DNA of 64,000 nt from Delphinapterus leucas (GCF_002288925.2 NW_022098049.1:6316846-6380845); one strand, 5' to 3'; numbered from the stretch's first letter, positions 23,200-34,717 are shown. Program-made: numbers and translations. Notes: generated by a model from the sequence alone, not told the origin.

Positions 23200-24950
23200 C
23201 TTTATAACAATCTTACAAGTTGGAGAGTACTACCTTTTCTTTTTAGAACAATTGGGTTTCAGAAAAGTGACATCTCTAAAATAAATAAACTGAGATATGA
23301 TTTTAAATCCTGCCTTGTTTTATGCCAATGTAACTGGTTAATCATATTGTACCACTGACACTGTCAAAACTTGGTGAATATTCAATGACTGCAAATTTCT
23401 ATACCTCTGGCTGTTTTTCTACAGTGGTTAGCCATACAGACTGTTTTTTTTAAGGCATGCTTATTTTTTTAGGGTGCAAGACTTCAGAGAGTGGAAAGGA
23501 AACTCAGGCAACAGGCAGATGGTGGAATATTCAAAAATGAAAAATTAACCCAAGAAATATTTAAAGAAAAAAGAGGACACACTGAGAATATGTGTTATAA
23601 AGGGCTACGGATACCTAACTAGCAGAAAGATATGTGATTTCCTGACATTTATAGCTAGTTTTTGTTGACTTGTAGAGAAGTCTCTAAAAAGAGATTCTAT
23701 GCATATATTCTTGTAGCATTTTAGTTATAGCCAAGGATGATTTTTAAAAAGAATATTAAATATTATAATGCATTTCTAATGGAGGTCTCTCAGAAAAACA
23801 AAATTAGGAGACATGCCTTCCATTCAGTTTTGTCAAGACTCTTGGCATAGATATGCCGTGATCAGTAGAAGTCTAAACTGAAAGCTTTCTCAAATGTGCA
23901 CTATGGAATATATACTATTTACTTTGTGATTTTAGAGACACACTTTTTGGTGCCTCAGTTCTTACATCAGGGAAAGCAAGCCAATATGTAAAGAAATTTA
24001 CTGAATATGAACAAACCATACTATAGAAATTAGGTCCATGCCTATTAAGAGCCTAAAACTTCAACAAATTGAAAGCAGACTGTATATGAACCAAGTAATA
24101 TGATGATGCAAAAGAGGGGAATTTTTCTGAAAAGAACAGACCAACTCTGTCTGTCTTGTAACTGTATAATTTAAAGCCAAGATGCAGATGGCACATTTTG
24201 TTTTTATTTACTCTTAGCAAATAGGTTGGCACAGTTGTTCAAAATGATTAAGAAATGGTATCTCTGGCTAGAACGTGATTATGTCACCATTTAGACATTC
24301 TCCTGAAACACATTTAAGTCTTATGGTCTTTGGGGTCTAAAATTCTTTGATCTTGTGATTTGGATTCTTGTAGTTGGTGGAAAAGCATTCACGGAGTTAA
24401 AAAAGGAAATCAAATCTGGTGGACGGGTTAAAACAAAATGCAACAAAATGACTAATGACACTTCCATTCTCCTTTTCTCAGCACTAGCCAAGACCATCAA
24501 GGCCTTATTTCATCACGGATGGTGTGGGCAGGACGTATTGGGTCTGAATGTTTGTACTTAAGGAAGTAAAATTGAAAAAGATGAATATCCCTCACTACAC
24601 GGGAGATAAAAACAAATTATAGGAACACACACACAGACGATATCCCTGATGAGATGAGTCCCCCAAAACTATATTGGATCAGGAAGAAATTTGGTCACGA
24701 ACAGTGAAAGAAATTATTCCGAGGGCCCCGACACTTAAAATTCATCTTTGTGGATGCCGATGTTTAGCTACTTTTCTATGAATCCAAGTAGCAGAGGGTC
24801 CTTGACTGGTTAGAATTCACTGCCAGGGCTGCAAGGCAAACATTTTCTTAATAATAAAGAAGTGATGTAAAGCCTTTGCATTACGTATAGACATAACTAA
24901 TAAATGATTACAAGTCCTTATCAAAGAAGGATTGTAAAGGACACAAGTAA
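23200..24950. other. Unassigned
   Basis: AT-rich, with no gene recognised. The short plus-strand frame at 24355-24561 lacks any domain. An (AC)-rich run lies near 24628. Confidence 0.4.
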
Positions 24951-24954
24951 GGAA

Positions 24955-25250
24955 ACTGATTGGTTACTTCTGTGATAAACCAGGAGGTAGATGATGGCAG
25001 CCTGCATGGAGGAAGTGGCATTCTGGATGAAAATGAATAGCTGGATTCAAGATACAGTGAGGAGCTGGAATGAAGGGGACCCATCTGTGAAAGATGAAGA
25101 AAAGAGAGGAGTCAAGACTGGAAATGGGACGTTTGGTTTGGGCACAAGATGGATGGGATAGATGAGATGAATGGAAAGTTATTCTCTGAGACAGGAAAGA
25201 AAAGGAATAGGGGGAGGTTGTTTTGGAATTGCAAATGGTGGAGAGTTGAA
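24955..25250. repeat. Ancient interspersed repeat, class unassigned
   Basis: AGAGGAGTCAAGACTGGAAA, the ATGGATGGGATAGATGAG stretch and a G-rich end match the downstream module of the unnamed repeat family. Confidence 0.4.
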
Positions 25251-25420
25251 TTAACCAGATTTTATGAACATGTTTTTATTTAGTGGCACCTCTTTTAAAA
25301 ATAGAGAAATAGCCTGCATGGGATGAATACTTCAATCATTCTTAGAAACCTACCTTTCCCTATCTAATAGTGAACATTAAATTTGGATTTGAAAAGGGGG
25401 GAATGTAAAAGACACTTTTT

Positions 25421-25629
25421 TTTTTTTTTTTTTTTTTGCGGTACGCGGGCCTCTCACTGTTGTGGCCTCTCCCGTTGCGGAGCACAGCCTCCGGACGCGC
25501 AGGCTCAGTGGCCATGGCTCACGAGCCCAGCCGCTCCGTGGCATGTGGGATCCTCCCGGGCCAGGGCACGAACCCGTGTCCCCTGCATCGGCAGGCGGAC
25601 TCTCAACCACTGCGCCACCAGAGAAGCCC
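25421..25629 (-). mobile_element. Cetacean CHR-type SINE
   Basis: Begins with a run of T's (the A-tail on the minus strand), then GCGGTACGCGGGCCTCTCAC, and ends CACCAGAGAAGCCC. Flanks AAAGACACTTTT and AAGAAACACTTTT form an imperfect duplication. Overlapping GC-rich frames on both strands are not genes. Confidence 0.92.
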
Positions 25630-26097
25630 AAGAAACACTTTTAAGCCTTCAAATTGTAAAGAATTATACTGTATCCTGCAATCTCCATTATCTCATGATA
25701 TTACCATCCTAAACCTATAAGGTGGGTATTTATATCCTTATATTCGAGATGCTGTCCAGTAACTTTACTCTCTTTGTTCAGGTCATATAGCTTGCTGGCA
25801 TTTGAAGTACTGCCATATGAAACAGGAATGAGGCTTGTGGTGTTTTGTTCCTGACAAAACTCCTAAAATAAGTGAATTCAAATTTGGGGTAGGTTGCTTA
25901 GACACAATGTAGAAGAGCAATATCTAACAATTAAAACTGTCTAACAATGGTGTTTGGCTTTCATGGGAATCAGAGAACAAAGGGAATAACTATATGTCAG
26001 GATTGCTGTAGGTGAAGAAACTTTCTTCATGGGGTGGAGGATGGGATTAGATTATCTCTAAATCCAGATTTAAAATTCTAGTGGCCATACCCCAATT

Positions 26098-26290
26098 TCT
26101 TTACGTATTTACTATGTGTGAGACAACATGGCAAAAGCTTTTCACAAATTATTTTATTAATCCTGCTGAAAATTCCATGAGGTAAATATTATTATTATCT
26201 TCATTTTGCACTTGAGGAAACTGAAGCACAGAAAGGCAGGGGAAAAAGTCCAAATTGTTACCTGGCTCTTACATGTTGGAGCCAGACTTT
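26098..26290 (-). repeat. MIR SINE
   Basis: TATTTACTATGTGTGAGACA, ACTTGAGGAAACTGAAGCAC and GAGCCAGAC mark an almost complete reverse MIR. Confidence 0.8.
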
Positions 26291-26317
26291 CACCTGAGTT
26301 TGCTTTATCAGAGGAGT

Positions 26318-26518
26318 GTCTCAGCCTCAACACTATTGGCATTTTGATTCGAAATATTCTTTGCCGTTAGGGCTGCCCACAGGATATCTAACAGCATCCC
26401 TGACTTCTATCCACTGGCTGCCAGTAGCACCTCCTTCCCTAAATTGTGACACCAAAAATGCTCTAGAGTCTGTCAAATGTCCCTTAGCAGCAAACTTGCC
26501 CCCAGTTGAGAACCACTA
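26318..26518 (-). mobile_element. hAT-Charlie-type miniature DNA transposon
   Basis: CAGCCTCAACACTATTGGCA, AGGGCTGCCCACAGGATATC, TGCCAGTAGCACC and CCCCAGTTGAGAACCACT give both ends and the middle of a ~200 bp hAT-type element. It has no transposase. Confidence 0.75.
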
Positions 26519-26529
26519 CCTTACTATTC

Positions 26530-27012
26530 TGCCTGAGTCCAATGCTGTCTGTCACCTCTGCTCTTTGCACCCTGCCAATCCCATGTTCTTCATGTAGAAT
26601 TCTCATCCTTCTGCCTAAACATTTCTTTCAGTAATATAAAAAGCCTGCCCGGGTTCTACGATTCTTTCCATTCATTCTTCAAGAAAGCAGAAAGCTGTCC
26701 ATAGCGTAGAAAAATGAGTTCAAAAAGGAAGCTACTCCATAGACTACTGCTCTTACCACCATTGTTGATATTATTATTGACCAATGTGATGGTGGAAGTA
26801 AGGGTGGAACTCTGAGGGGCCCAGAGGAGAAGGTCTTTTAAAAGCTGTGAGCAGAACACTGGGAAGTTTGGAGGAGTCTGAGCAGAGTCGAAGGATGAAT
26901 GGGAGTCGGCTAACGAAGGGAAGACATGATCTCAAAGGAAGTGACAAGTAAAGGTTCAGAGTATAATGAGAACATGGTGCAGTGAGAGAACTGCAAGCAA
27001 CACTGGATAAAG
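26530..27012. other. Unassigned; ancient-repeat-like 3' half
   Basis: An L2-like phrase (CCAATGCTGTCTGTCACCTC) is followed by text near 26840-26960 reminiscent of the unnamed ancient family. No gene is supported. Confidence 0.35.
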
Positions 27013-27025
27013 GAATGGTGGTCAG

Positions 27026-27224
27026 GGCTTCCCTGGTGGTGCAGTGGTTGAGAGTCCGCCTGCCGATGCAGGGGACGCGGGTTCGTGCCCCGGTCCGGGA
27101 AGATCCCACATGCCGCGGAGCGGCTGGGCCCGTGAGCCATGGCCGCTGAGCCTGTGCATCCGGAGCCTGCGCTCCGCAACGGGAGAGGCCACAACAGTGA
27201 GAGGCCCGCGTACCACAAAAAAAA
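27026..27224 (+). mobile_element. Cetacean CHR-type SINE (first of a pair)
   Basis: GGCTTCCCTGGTGGTGCAGT opens it and GCGTACCACAAAAAAAA closes it. GAATGGTGGTCAGGG lies at 27013-27027 and again at 27225-27239, an exact 15 bp match whose last bases may belong to the element start. A second, shorter SINE follows at once. Confidence 0.93.
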
Positions 27225-27237
27225 GAATGGTGGTCAG

Positions 27238-27349
27238 GGACCTACCTGGCGGTCCAGTGGTTAAGAATCCGTGCTTCTACTCAGGGGGCACAGGTTCAAC
27301 TAAGATCCTGCATGCCTTGCAGCATGGCCAAAAATAAAAAATAAAAAAA
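27238..27349 (+). mobile_element. Short tRNA-derived SINE (CHRS-like), second of a pair
   Basis: GGACCTACCTGGCGGTCCAG, GGGGGCACAGGTTCAACTAA and a GGCCAAAAATAAAAAATAAA tail match the short SINE at 11890. After its tail the target motif appears a third time, diverged, as GGATGGTGGTCG near 27350-27361. Confidence 0.85.
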
Positions 27350-27444
27350 GGATGGTGGTCGTAGGGGAGGTGACTGCCTGAGAGGAAACCAGTCATGAAT
27401 GTGGTTTTTATAACCTCACCCTTGGTTCTCAGCATTTGGAAGAG

Positions 27445-27580
27445 TAGTTTCTAACCTTGGCTGAATATTGGAAACACCTGAGGACCTTTAAAATCTAACT
27501 TATGTCCTTACCCATCCCCAGGATTTTTTATTTAATTGGCCTGGAGTGAAGCATGGCTATCCCAGGAAATAAATTCATGT
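27445..27580 (+). mobile_element. MER5-like hAT miniature transposon fragment
   Basis: TAGTTTCTAACCTTGGCTGA, GGAAACACCTGAGGACCTTT and a TTTAATTGGCCTGGAGTG segment follow MER5 order. The far end is missing. Confidence 0.6.
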
Positions 27581-27706
27581 TTTCCAAAATGTGAGAGTAC
27601 TAGGTACCTGACCTGTGAGAATAGGAATCTCTCTCTCTCTTTCTGTCACAAGGTATTTTGGTTAATTTAATTGGTTAATTTAATCTAGAGCTCAAAACAT
27701 TATTGA

Positions 27707-28311
27707 GTCCCAAAGTCCCAGTCCATCCCCGTCCTTCCTCCCCTCCCCCTTGACAATCACAAGTCTGTTCTCTATGAATCTGTTTCTGTTTCGTAGATAA
27801 GTTCACTTGTGTCATTTTTTTTAGGTTCCGTATATAAGTGATATCATATGATATTTGTCTTCCCCCATCTGACTTACTTCCCTTAGTATGATAATCTCTA
27901 GGTCCATCCATGTTGCTGCAAATGGCGTTATTTCATTCTTTTTGTGGCTGAGTAATATTCCATTGTATACATGTACTACATCTTCTTTATCCATTCCTCT
28001 GTCAATGGACATTTATGTTGCTTTCATCTTTTGCCTATTGTGAATAGTGCTGCTATGAACATAGTTTGGGGTTTGTAGATGCAAACTATTACATTTAGAA
28101 TGGATAAACAACAAGGTCCTAATGTCTAGAACAGGGAACTATGTTCAATATCCTGTGATAAACCATAATGGAAAAGAATATAAAAAAAAGAATGTCTACA
28201 TGTGTATAACTGAGTCACTTTGCTGTACAGCAGAGATGGGCACAGCATTGCAAATCAACTAGACTTCAATAAAACATATATAAATAAATAAAAATAAATA
28301 TTAAAATTAAA
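27707..28311 (+). mobile_element. Twin-primed (5'-inverted) L1 3' end
   Basis: 27707 to about 28065 is minus-strand L1 from the ORF2 C-terminus into the proximal 3' UTR. Read in reverse, the frame at 27821-28012 gives the ORF2 tail (GMDKEDVVHVYNGILLSHKK). From about 28066 to 28311 the rest of the same 3' UTR runs forward (GTAGATGCAAACTATTACAT to CTTCAATAAAAC and an A-rich tail). The two parts abut in the L1 map. AAAACATTATTGA at 27694-27706 and 28312-28324 is a 13 bp duplication around the whole. Confidence 0.92.
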
Positions 28312-28375
28312 AAAACATTATTGAATTTGTAAAATGAAAGAAATGGAGTTATACCACATATAGATGAAAACATTC

Positions 28376-29420
28376 AATGACATTCATTTGTTTAGTTAAT
28401 TCAGTCAGCAAATAGCTAAAGAGAACCTCCGTGGTTCTACTCTAGGCTCTGAAGATATAGCAGTAAACAAAAAAGCCAAATTCCTTCCTTTCAGATATCT
28501 TACATTTTAGAGAGAGATTCAGAAAATAAACAAATTGGCAGATTGTAATATGTTAAATAATGAAAAGGACCTTGAAGGAAAATAAAGCAGGAGTAAGGGA
28601 AAAGATAGTGACTAGGGATGTATTTCAGACAGGAATATTAGAAATGGCCTCCACAGAGATGATATTTGGGTGAAGACTTAAGTGTGGTGAAGGAGAGGTT
28701 TCTGAGACCATGTGGAATAGGAAATCTAAGGGCAAAGGACCTAAGGTTAGCATGTTCAAGGAAGAGCAAGGAAACCAGTGTGACTGTATGGACTAAGCAA
28801 TTACAAGTAGGAGATGAGGTTGACCATATTGTGAAGGACCTCATAGATCATGGTAAGATATGGATTTTGTTCTAAGCATGTTGGGAAGGTGATAGAAGAT
28901 TTTGAGCAGGGAAATGACATAAACAGATTAAATTTTTAATTGGGCTACTTGGTTTGTTGTGTAGGGAACAGAGTAGACTTTATCAGGTGAGAGTGGAAAA
29001 AAAGAGGCCAGTTAAAAAAAAACAACAAAAAAAAACTATTGGTTTGGACCAGGCAAAGGATAACTGGTTGTGGAGTAGACTGGGAGGTAGCACCGGAGAT
29101 GATGAGAAAAGGTCAGTCTTGTGAAGGTCAGTATAGTGAAAATGTGGAACTACCAGGTTTAGCTATTTCATGATGAGTTTGAAAATAATGTAGGACAGGA
29201 CACTTTTCAGTGTGGGGATGTGAATGAAGAGCTTGGTTTTGGAAAAATTAGTATTTAATCCTTGATAGGCATCTAAGTGAATATGCCAAGTTGGAAGTTG
29301 GACATTTGAGTGTGAATACAGGGAGACATCAGGGCTGGAAAAATAAATTTGAGAATTATCAATTTTCAGATAACGTTTAGAAATCATGACTCTCAATCAG
29401 GAAGAAGTCTGAAAACTGAG
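28376..29420. repeat. Long ancient interspersed repeat, class unassigned
   Basis: Runs from TCAGTCAGCAAATAGCTAAA and GATATAGCAGTAAACAAAAA, through AGGACCTAAGGTTAGCATG, AGATTTTGAGCAGGGAAATG and TGAAGAGCTTGGTTTTGG, to GGAAGTTGGACATTTGAGTG. The family is common in mammals and I recognise the text, but not its name. Similar modules lie at 11218, 15060, 21380, 24955, 30430, 36915, 46585, 48900 and 59660. No coding capacity. Confidence 0.55.
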
Positions 29421-29449
29421 CCCTTGGGTCCTTCAGCACTCAGAGATTA

Positions 29450-29582
29450 AAACCCTAACCCACAACGTGACAGTATTTGAAGGTGAGGCCTTTAGGGAGG
29501 TGATTAGTTAAGATGAGGCCAAGCGATTAGAGTTCCCATGATGGGATTAGTGTCCTTATAAGAAGAGGAAGAGATCAGAGTG

Positions 29583-29617
<35 letters not shown>

Positions 29618-29805
29618 CCATGTGAGGACACAGCAAGAGGGCAGCTGTCTGCAAGCCTGGAGGAGCGCAGTCAACAGGAATCAAATCTGCGAGCACCTTG
29701 ATCTTGGACCTCCCAGCCCCCAGTACTGTGAGAATAAAATGCTTGTTTTTTAAGTAACCCTATCTATTATTTTGTTGTAGCAGCCTTAGCAGACAAAGAC
29801 ACCTA
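29450..29805 (+). mobile_element. MLT1-like LTR with a (TC)n expansion
   Basis: AAGGTGAGGCCTTTAGGGAG, ATGGGATTAGTGTCCTTATA, CACCATGTGAGGACACAGCA, TTGATCTTGGACCTCCCAGC and a CAGACAAAGACA end are the MLT1 LTR in forward orientation. The 5' end is diverged. A TC run occupies 29585-29615. Confidence 0.85.
29585..29615 (+). repeat. (TC)n microsatellite
   Basis: About 15 near-perfect TC units inside the MLT1 LTR, grown from its normal short TCTC tract. Probably length-variable. Confidence 0.9.
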
Positions 29806-29921
29806 AGGTTTCTTGTCATGAGGTCAATGTCACGGTCTGTCATGTTCCATTCTCTGAGGATGGTCCAGAGTATGGGCAGAGAGTCTAATTCCACCAAGGT
29901 AGAGTTTTTCCATTTAAGTAC

Positions 29922-30425
29922 TGTGGTAGGCAGAATAATGCCCCCACAAAGTTGTCCTCATCCGAGTCCTGGGGACTGTGATTATGTTAGATTACATGGA
30001 TAAGGGAAACTAAGGCTGCAGATAGAATTAATTTTGTCAGTCAACAGACCTTGAGATGGAGACAACCCTGGATTATTGGAGTGGACAAATATCATCACAA
30101 AGGTCCTTATGATGGGAGATACAGAGAGTGTAAACGTAAAGAGTGATGTCATATGAGACTTGCTCAACCATCGCTGACTCAGGATGGAAAGGTGCCCTAA
30201 GTACAGGAACGCAGGTGGACTCTAGAAGCTGGAAAAAGTAAGAAGCCAATTCTCCCATAGAACCTCCAGAAAGAAACACAGCCCTGATGACACCTTGGTT
30301 TTAGCCTGTGAGACCCATTTCCATTTTATGTCCAATGGACAGAATTGGAAGATAAGGAATTTGTATTCTTTTAAGGCACTAAATTTGTGGTAATTTGTTA
30401 CGATAGTGATAGGAAAATAATCTAA
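29922..30425 (+). mobile_element. MLT1-like LTR, complete
   Basis: TGTGGTAGGCAGAATAATGC at the start. Then ACCTTGAGATGGAGACAACC, CAAAGGTCCTTATGATGGGA, GACTCTAGAAGCTGGAAAAA, CCTCCAGAAAGAAACACAGC, GCACTAAATTTGTGGTAATT and an ATAGGAAAATAATCTAA end. About 500 bp. It is a second MLT1-type LTR in the same orientation as 29450-29805 but of a different subfamily, so not the other end of the same provirus. Confidence 0.87.
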
Positions 30426-30429
30426 GTAC

Positions 30430-30930
30430 CTGGAAAGAGAGAGAGGCAAGCATGTGGTTATAATAATAGAGCATGAAATATAAATGGTATATGGAGGGAC
30501 ATGAGACCAGGAGGGGATTGATGACAGAAAAAGAAGTGTAGGTAGATCCTTCCTAACGTAGAATCATTCTGCATTAGAGTTCTCAGTGAGGTGAAAGCAT
30601 TTTGAGAAAGGGGGCACCAGAAAGAGATGAAGAGCTGAAAAGATAGGAGGTGTTGGTCAGAAAAGGAGAGGTTTGAAGCTGATATTTTGGGGTGGAGGGA
30701 GAAGGCAATTATTAGTAATGGTCAGGTCTAAGCTATGACCATGTAGTTGGATAAGTTGAGGTGTGAGGAGCATGAGATCTTGAAAAGAAGATGGGCTATT
30801 GGATAGATCCACGTACATGAATACAAAAATCACCAAACAAGGATGACAACAGTAGTCATGGAAAGAAAATTCATGAGGCATTTGCTAAAATATTTCGTGA
30901 GTAAGAGGGAAGTGCCCAGGAATTCTGTGT
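30430..30930. repeat. Ancient interspersed repeat, continuing
   Basis: GGGGATTGATGACAGAAAAAG, GGTCTAAGCTATGACCATGT and AACAGTAGTCATGGAAAGAA look like the downstream part of the 28376 repeat, displaced by the LTRs. Confidence 0.4.
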
Positions 30931-31269
30931 TCAAGGTATAAAGTAACAGATGATGTAGCCCAATTGTGTCTTTTTCAAAGGATGAGAAGCTTTAGACAGA
31001 AAACAGGATAAATAGTTGGGAAGTGCCAATAAAGAGCAAGGAGGACATCCATCCCCCCCTACAGACCCACAAATTACGTGGGAGGCAAGACTGACTCTGA
31101 TTGATAAAGCTTCATGGGAAGCAATAGCCTCAGGCTTAGGTTATAGAGGAATTGCTAATGACAGACCGTGGGTTCTTGAGTAAGTTATGGAAAGGTTTGG
31201 GGAATCAGGGACAGTGTGAGATGGGTCAGATTAGGGAAAGTACACTTTTATTGGGTTGAGGACCAGGTA

Positions 31270-31900
31270 ACGATGTGTGGGCTTGTCTTAAATAAGTCTA
31301 CATATTCAATGACATTCCAATCAATTTTTCAGTAGAGTTTTTTTTTTTTTTTCTTTCACAGATCTTGACAAAATGTTACTTAAAATCCATAAGGAAGAAT
31401 AGTTGTTCAAGTAGAGCTAAGAAAATTCTGCCAAAGAGCAAAGATGTTATACTTACCCTAGCAGACATAAGGACTTCTTTTTAAGCCACGCTAATTAACA
31501 CAGTGTAGGACTGATCAACAGAACTAAGCAGGCAGAGACAGACCCTGGCGCATAAGGAAATTGTTGAACATACAAACTAATGGGAAAAATGGGCTTTTCA
31601 AAAACAGTGTGAACACTGAGCATTCATCTGACAAAATAAATCTCAGACTCATGCCATATTAACAGTATATTCCAGGCGATCTGGACATTGAAGACCCAAA
31701 CGCTAGAGAAAACACTTCAAAGCAATTTGAAAAAAAATATGCATAGAAAACATGTGTGTTTGTGTGTGTGTGTATTTTATTTTGGGGAAATAATTCTTAA
31801 ATAAGACACAATATCTTGCCTTTTTGATAAGATGATCCTGTGCATCAGAGAAATAATGACATGATTTTCTGGTCAGCCAGAACCCAGGGTCCTTGCCAAA
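31270..31900 (+). mobile_element. Old L1 ORF2 fragment
   Basis: TTTCTTTCACAGATCTTGAC, AGCAGACATAAGGACTTC, GATCAACAGAACTAAGCAGG and GAAAAATGGGCTTTTCAAAA follow ORF2 order in a diverged L1. No frame remains. Confidence 0.65.
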
Positions 31901-33660
31901 GAAATAGCTATATGTATAAGAGGGTGGCAGCTAAGATTTTCCTATCTTCTTTTAACTAGTGGATCTATTCCACTTCATGTAGCAATTACTGTGACAGCCA
32001 CAAGTTGGGATTCTTAGCTGCTGAAGTACTATAGCAAGTGAAATTTATTTTCAAATTCTTGCAAGAGTTTGAGAGTCATGATTTTCAGTGTTGGGAGCCT
32101 TTGAGTTTTTGTCTCATTATGTATCAGAATGATTTCAGGAGAAGACAGAGGAAAATATGTCAAGACCTCATATGTTATTTTAGAGCAGAAGTTCCTTGAA
32201 TAGAATGTCAGGATGATCTGGAAATACCCAGGTGAAGAGGGGGACTTTAGGCGGAATAAATGCATTCAAGACTTGTCAACCTGGAATGGAGGAGACAGTG
32301 GTGGGGTACGGCTGGCCCTCAGACAAAGCCTGTTACCCCTTTTGGCCTCAGCTAACTAAGTGACAATATTTCTTGCCTTACCTAACACACAAGGTTTTTG
32401 GGAGAGTCAAAATCACTGGAAAAAACTTCTTAAAACATAGTTATTGTTTGCAAAATAAGCAGCAGAGACAGGGTGAGAAATCAACATGTACAAGACCTAC
32501 CCCGACCCTCAGCGGGCATCCAGTTGGGAAGCCAGACCTGAAAAATGCTACCAGGCAGCATTAGGTGAAGTAAGAAACAGAAACAAACAAATAAACAAAC
32601 AAAACACACAGTCATTAGGATAACAAATCTGGAAGTTCTTTTTAGACCACAACTGTTTTCCAAAGTAAAGGACAGCTTTGGTAATCCTGATAATGTTACT
32701 GATGTTAGATTATGCTACTTATTTAATATTACATAATGTTGCTTACGTCAGGTAGCCAGGACATGAACAAAATCTGCTGCTCTTTTCTGTATTCTAAAAT
32801 ATCAAAAGTCAGTTTCCTTGACAGATTACAAGATATATGTCTGTTACCTTTGGATGAGTCACACCCCTTGCCCAAGAAAGCAACTTACTAAGTCTCCATG
32901 GAGAGAAGGATGCTAAGATGCCCACATCTAGGTCGACTGTACCAATTTTTCCTTTTGAAATATCGCACTGCCAGAGACAATGATCCCACTTGATTGAAAA
33001 CAGATTTGCCAATTTACAAGGCCAAAACAATAATTCTATAAAAAGCCTCAGTCATCCTAGTCAGACCACTGAAGTTGAAATGAAAATATCATGTCTGTGT
33101 ACTTCAGACATGTTTCTTACCCAGCAGTCAGCGTCTCACCGCCCCCTTCTACTTGGGCCAAAGGGACAATCTGTTCCCAACAGCCTGAGAAATCTTTTTG
33201 TCATTTTGCAAACTTGTGAAAAAAAAGGACACCAAGTGCTTGGCTTTGTGTGAAAAGAGAGTTTGATGAAAATTTTCCCATGTTTGTCTCTCCTTGCGTA
33301 AATTTTCAGTGTTGCACTCTTTCAGGGGATGTGGGAATTCATCCAAGTGTCTAATTGGGTGATGCTCCCTATTGCTTTGAACAACATGGTACAAACCTAT
33401 CAGCCAACTGACTTTGTTAAACACTGGCCATGGATACATAGACACTTTGCAAACAGAATAAGAAGAACCAAGATAAGCATCAGCCATAGGATCTTCCCTA
33501 AGAAAGGTTAACAGTTATGTTGGGAAGATGTGATTTGTAGTCAAGGAACTATTTCAGCCGTAGTACCCGAAAGACTGTTGTATAGATACATTGTGCATAT
33601 CATAAACTAAAACCAAATGAGGATAGGTAATCTGGCTTGAATTACTAAACTAATAAAGAA
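31900..33660. other. Unassigned
   Basis: No gene is supported. A short (CAAA)-type tract lies near 32580-32610. The 112- and 87-codon frames around 33000-33490 overlap on opposite strands and show no domain. Confidence 0.4.
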
Positions 33661-33664
33661 TCAG

Positions 33665-33775
33665 ATCATTTCAACTCAAATTCCCATCCCCATATGGCAG
33701 ATGGGAAAACTGAGGCTCTGGGATGTCTAGGGCCTTGTCCATGACCAATTGTCTAGTTTGAGGAAGAGAATCTAG
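33665..33775 (-). repeat. MIR SINE fragment
   Basis: CAGATGGGAAAACTGAGGCT and GGGCCTTGTCCATGACC are the reverse MIR core. Confidence 0.55.
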
Positions 33776-33969
33776 TTTCCTTCCTGGTCCTTTGTTTTTC
33801 TTTACCTGTCTGAATCTTACATTCATCAGGACAAACAAACTTTTAAAACCCATAAACCTGATCCACTTCCCTTCTTTTTCTTTCAGTTTCTTTGATCTTC
33901 TTCAGCCCATATTTTCCGTATGAATCGCATGGCAACTAATCATGTTCTGCTTTTGATACCTTTTCTATT

Positions 33970-34115
33970 GCCTTGATGTTGCATAGTAATTCTTTAAGTG
34001 TTTAATTCTTATCTACCCTGTGAAGATAGAGATTATGTCTTTTTCATTTATTCTATAGCATCTTGCAAGTTGCCTGGCACACAATAAATATTCAGAAGTA
34101 TTTATTGTTGAATAG
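33970..34115 (+). repeat. L2 LINE 3' terminus
   Basis: GTGAAGATAGAGATTATGTC, TTGCCTGGCACACAATAAAT and TTTATTGTTGAAT match the L2 end. Confidence 0.7.
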
Positions 34116-34159
34116 TCTACCTCTTTTTCTACTAATTCATGCTGAAATGTTCACACTCA

Positions 34160-34310
34160 GAGTTCAGGATAGACCTTAGAGGTGGAGCTACAGAGAAGAA
34201 AACTGAGGCCTAGAGGTAGTGAATGGCTTTCCACACTCCCTCCCCAATGCGTAACAGATGAGGACTGAAATCTCTACCGTCTCATTTTCAACCCAATGCT
34301 CTTTCTATTA
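34160..34310 (-). repeat. MIR-type SINE fragment
   Basis: AGAAAACTGAGGCCTAGAGG, GACTGAAATCTCTACCG and CAATGCTCTTTCTATTA resemble reverse MIR. Confidence 0.5.
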
Positions 34311-34381
34311 TTTTCAATTGTGCCAGCTATGAAATAACCCACTAAACTTGCGGGATACTTGCAATTCTCCAAATTCGTTCT

Positions 34382-34717
34382 CTATACCCTCTGTCTTAAT
34401 AAATAAATACCCAGGAGATTTTTGACCAATGGACTTGTCATCAGGAATCTAGCTCTGACAACACCTATCATGAAGCTAAAGGAAGTTGTCTCTGTCCCAA
34501 AATACATCCTGGTGTTAGGGGGCTGATCCCCATGGCCGTCCGAATGCTGAGAGGCCATTGATGAGCTCAACCAGGGGTTCATCAGAGACTCATAACTCTG
34601 GCTGGCAAAGACTTCATTCTCTTTTTCGGTAACTCTGGCCATCATCACTGCCACAACCAAGAGAGGCCAGAAGAGGCGGAACAGTCAGAGCTGGGGAATC
34701 AGCAGCCAGTGGGCCAT
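34382..34717 (-). pseudogene. Orphan first-exon-like ORF with signal-peptide-like start and in-frame TGA
   Basis: On the minus strand an ATG at 34717-34715 opens MAHWLLIPQL, followed by TGA (34687-34685). The same frame then continues as LFRLFWPLLVVAVMMARVTE and stays open to the TAG at 34384-34382, 100 further codons. The start is hydrophobic, like a signal peptide, followed by a polar Ser/Asn/Gln-rich stretch. A TATA-like box and two AP-1 sites lie upstream at plausible distances. I cannot identify the protein. It could be a decayed first exon of a secreted-protein gene, a live exon with a different start after the TGA, or chance. A GT-containing donor-like site (ATAG/GTGTTG) lies in the frame near residue 80. 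Confidence 0.35.

Noticed and set aside
27821..28012. Separate minus-strand 63-codon gene
   Set aside because: It is the L1 ORF2 C-terminus within the inverted half of a twin-primed L1.
29450..30425. A single provirus with two LTRs
   Set aside because: The two LTRs are of different MLT1 types and only about 120 bp apart, with no viral genes between. They are separate insertions.
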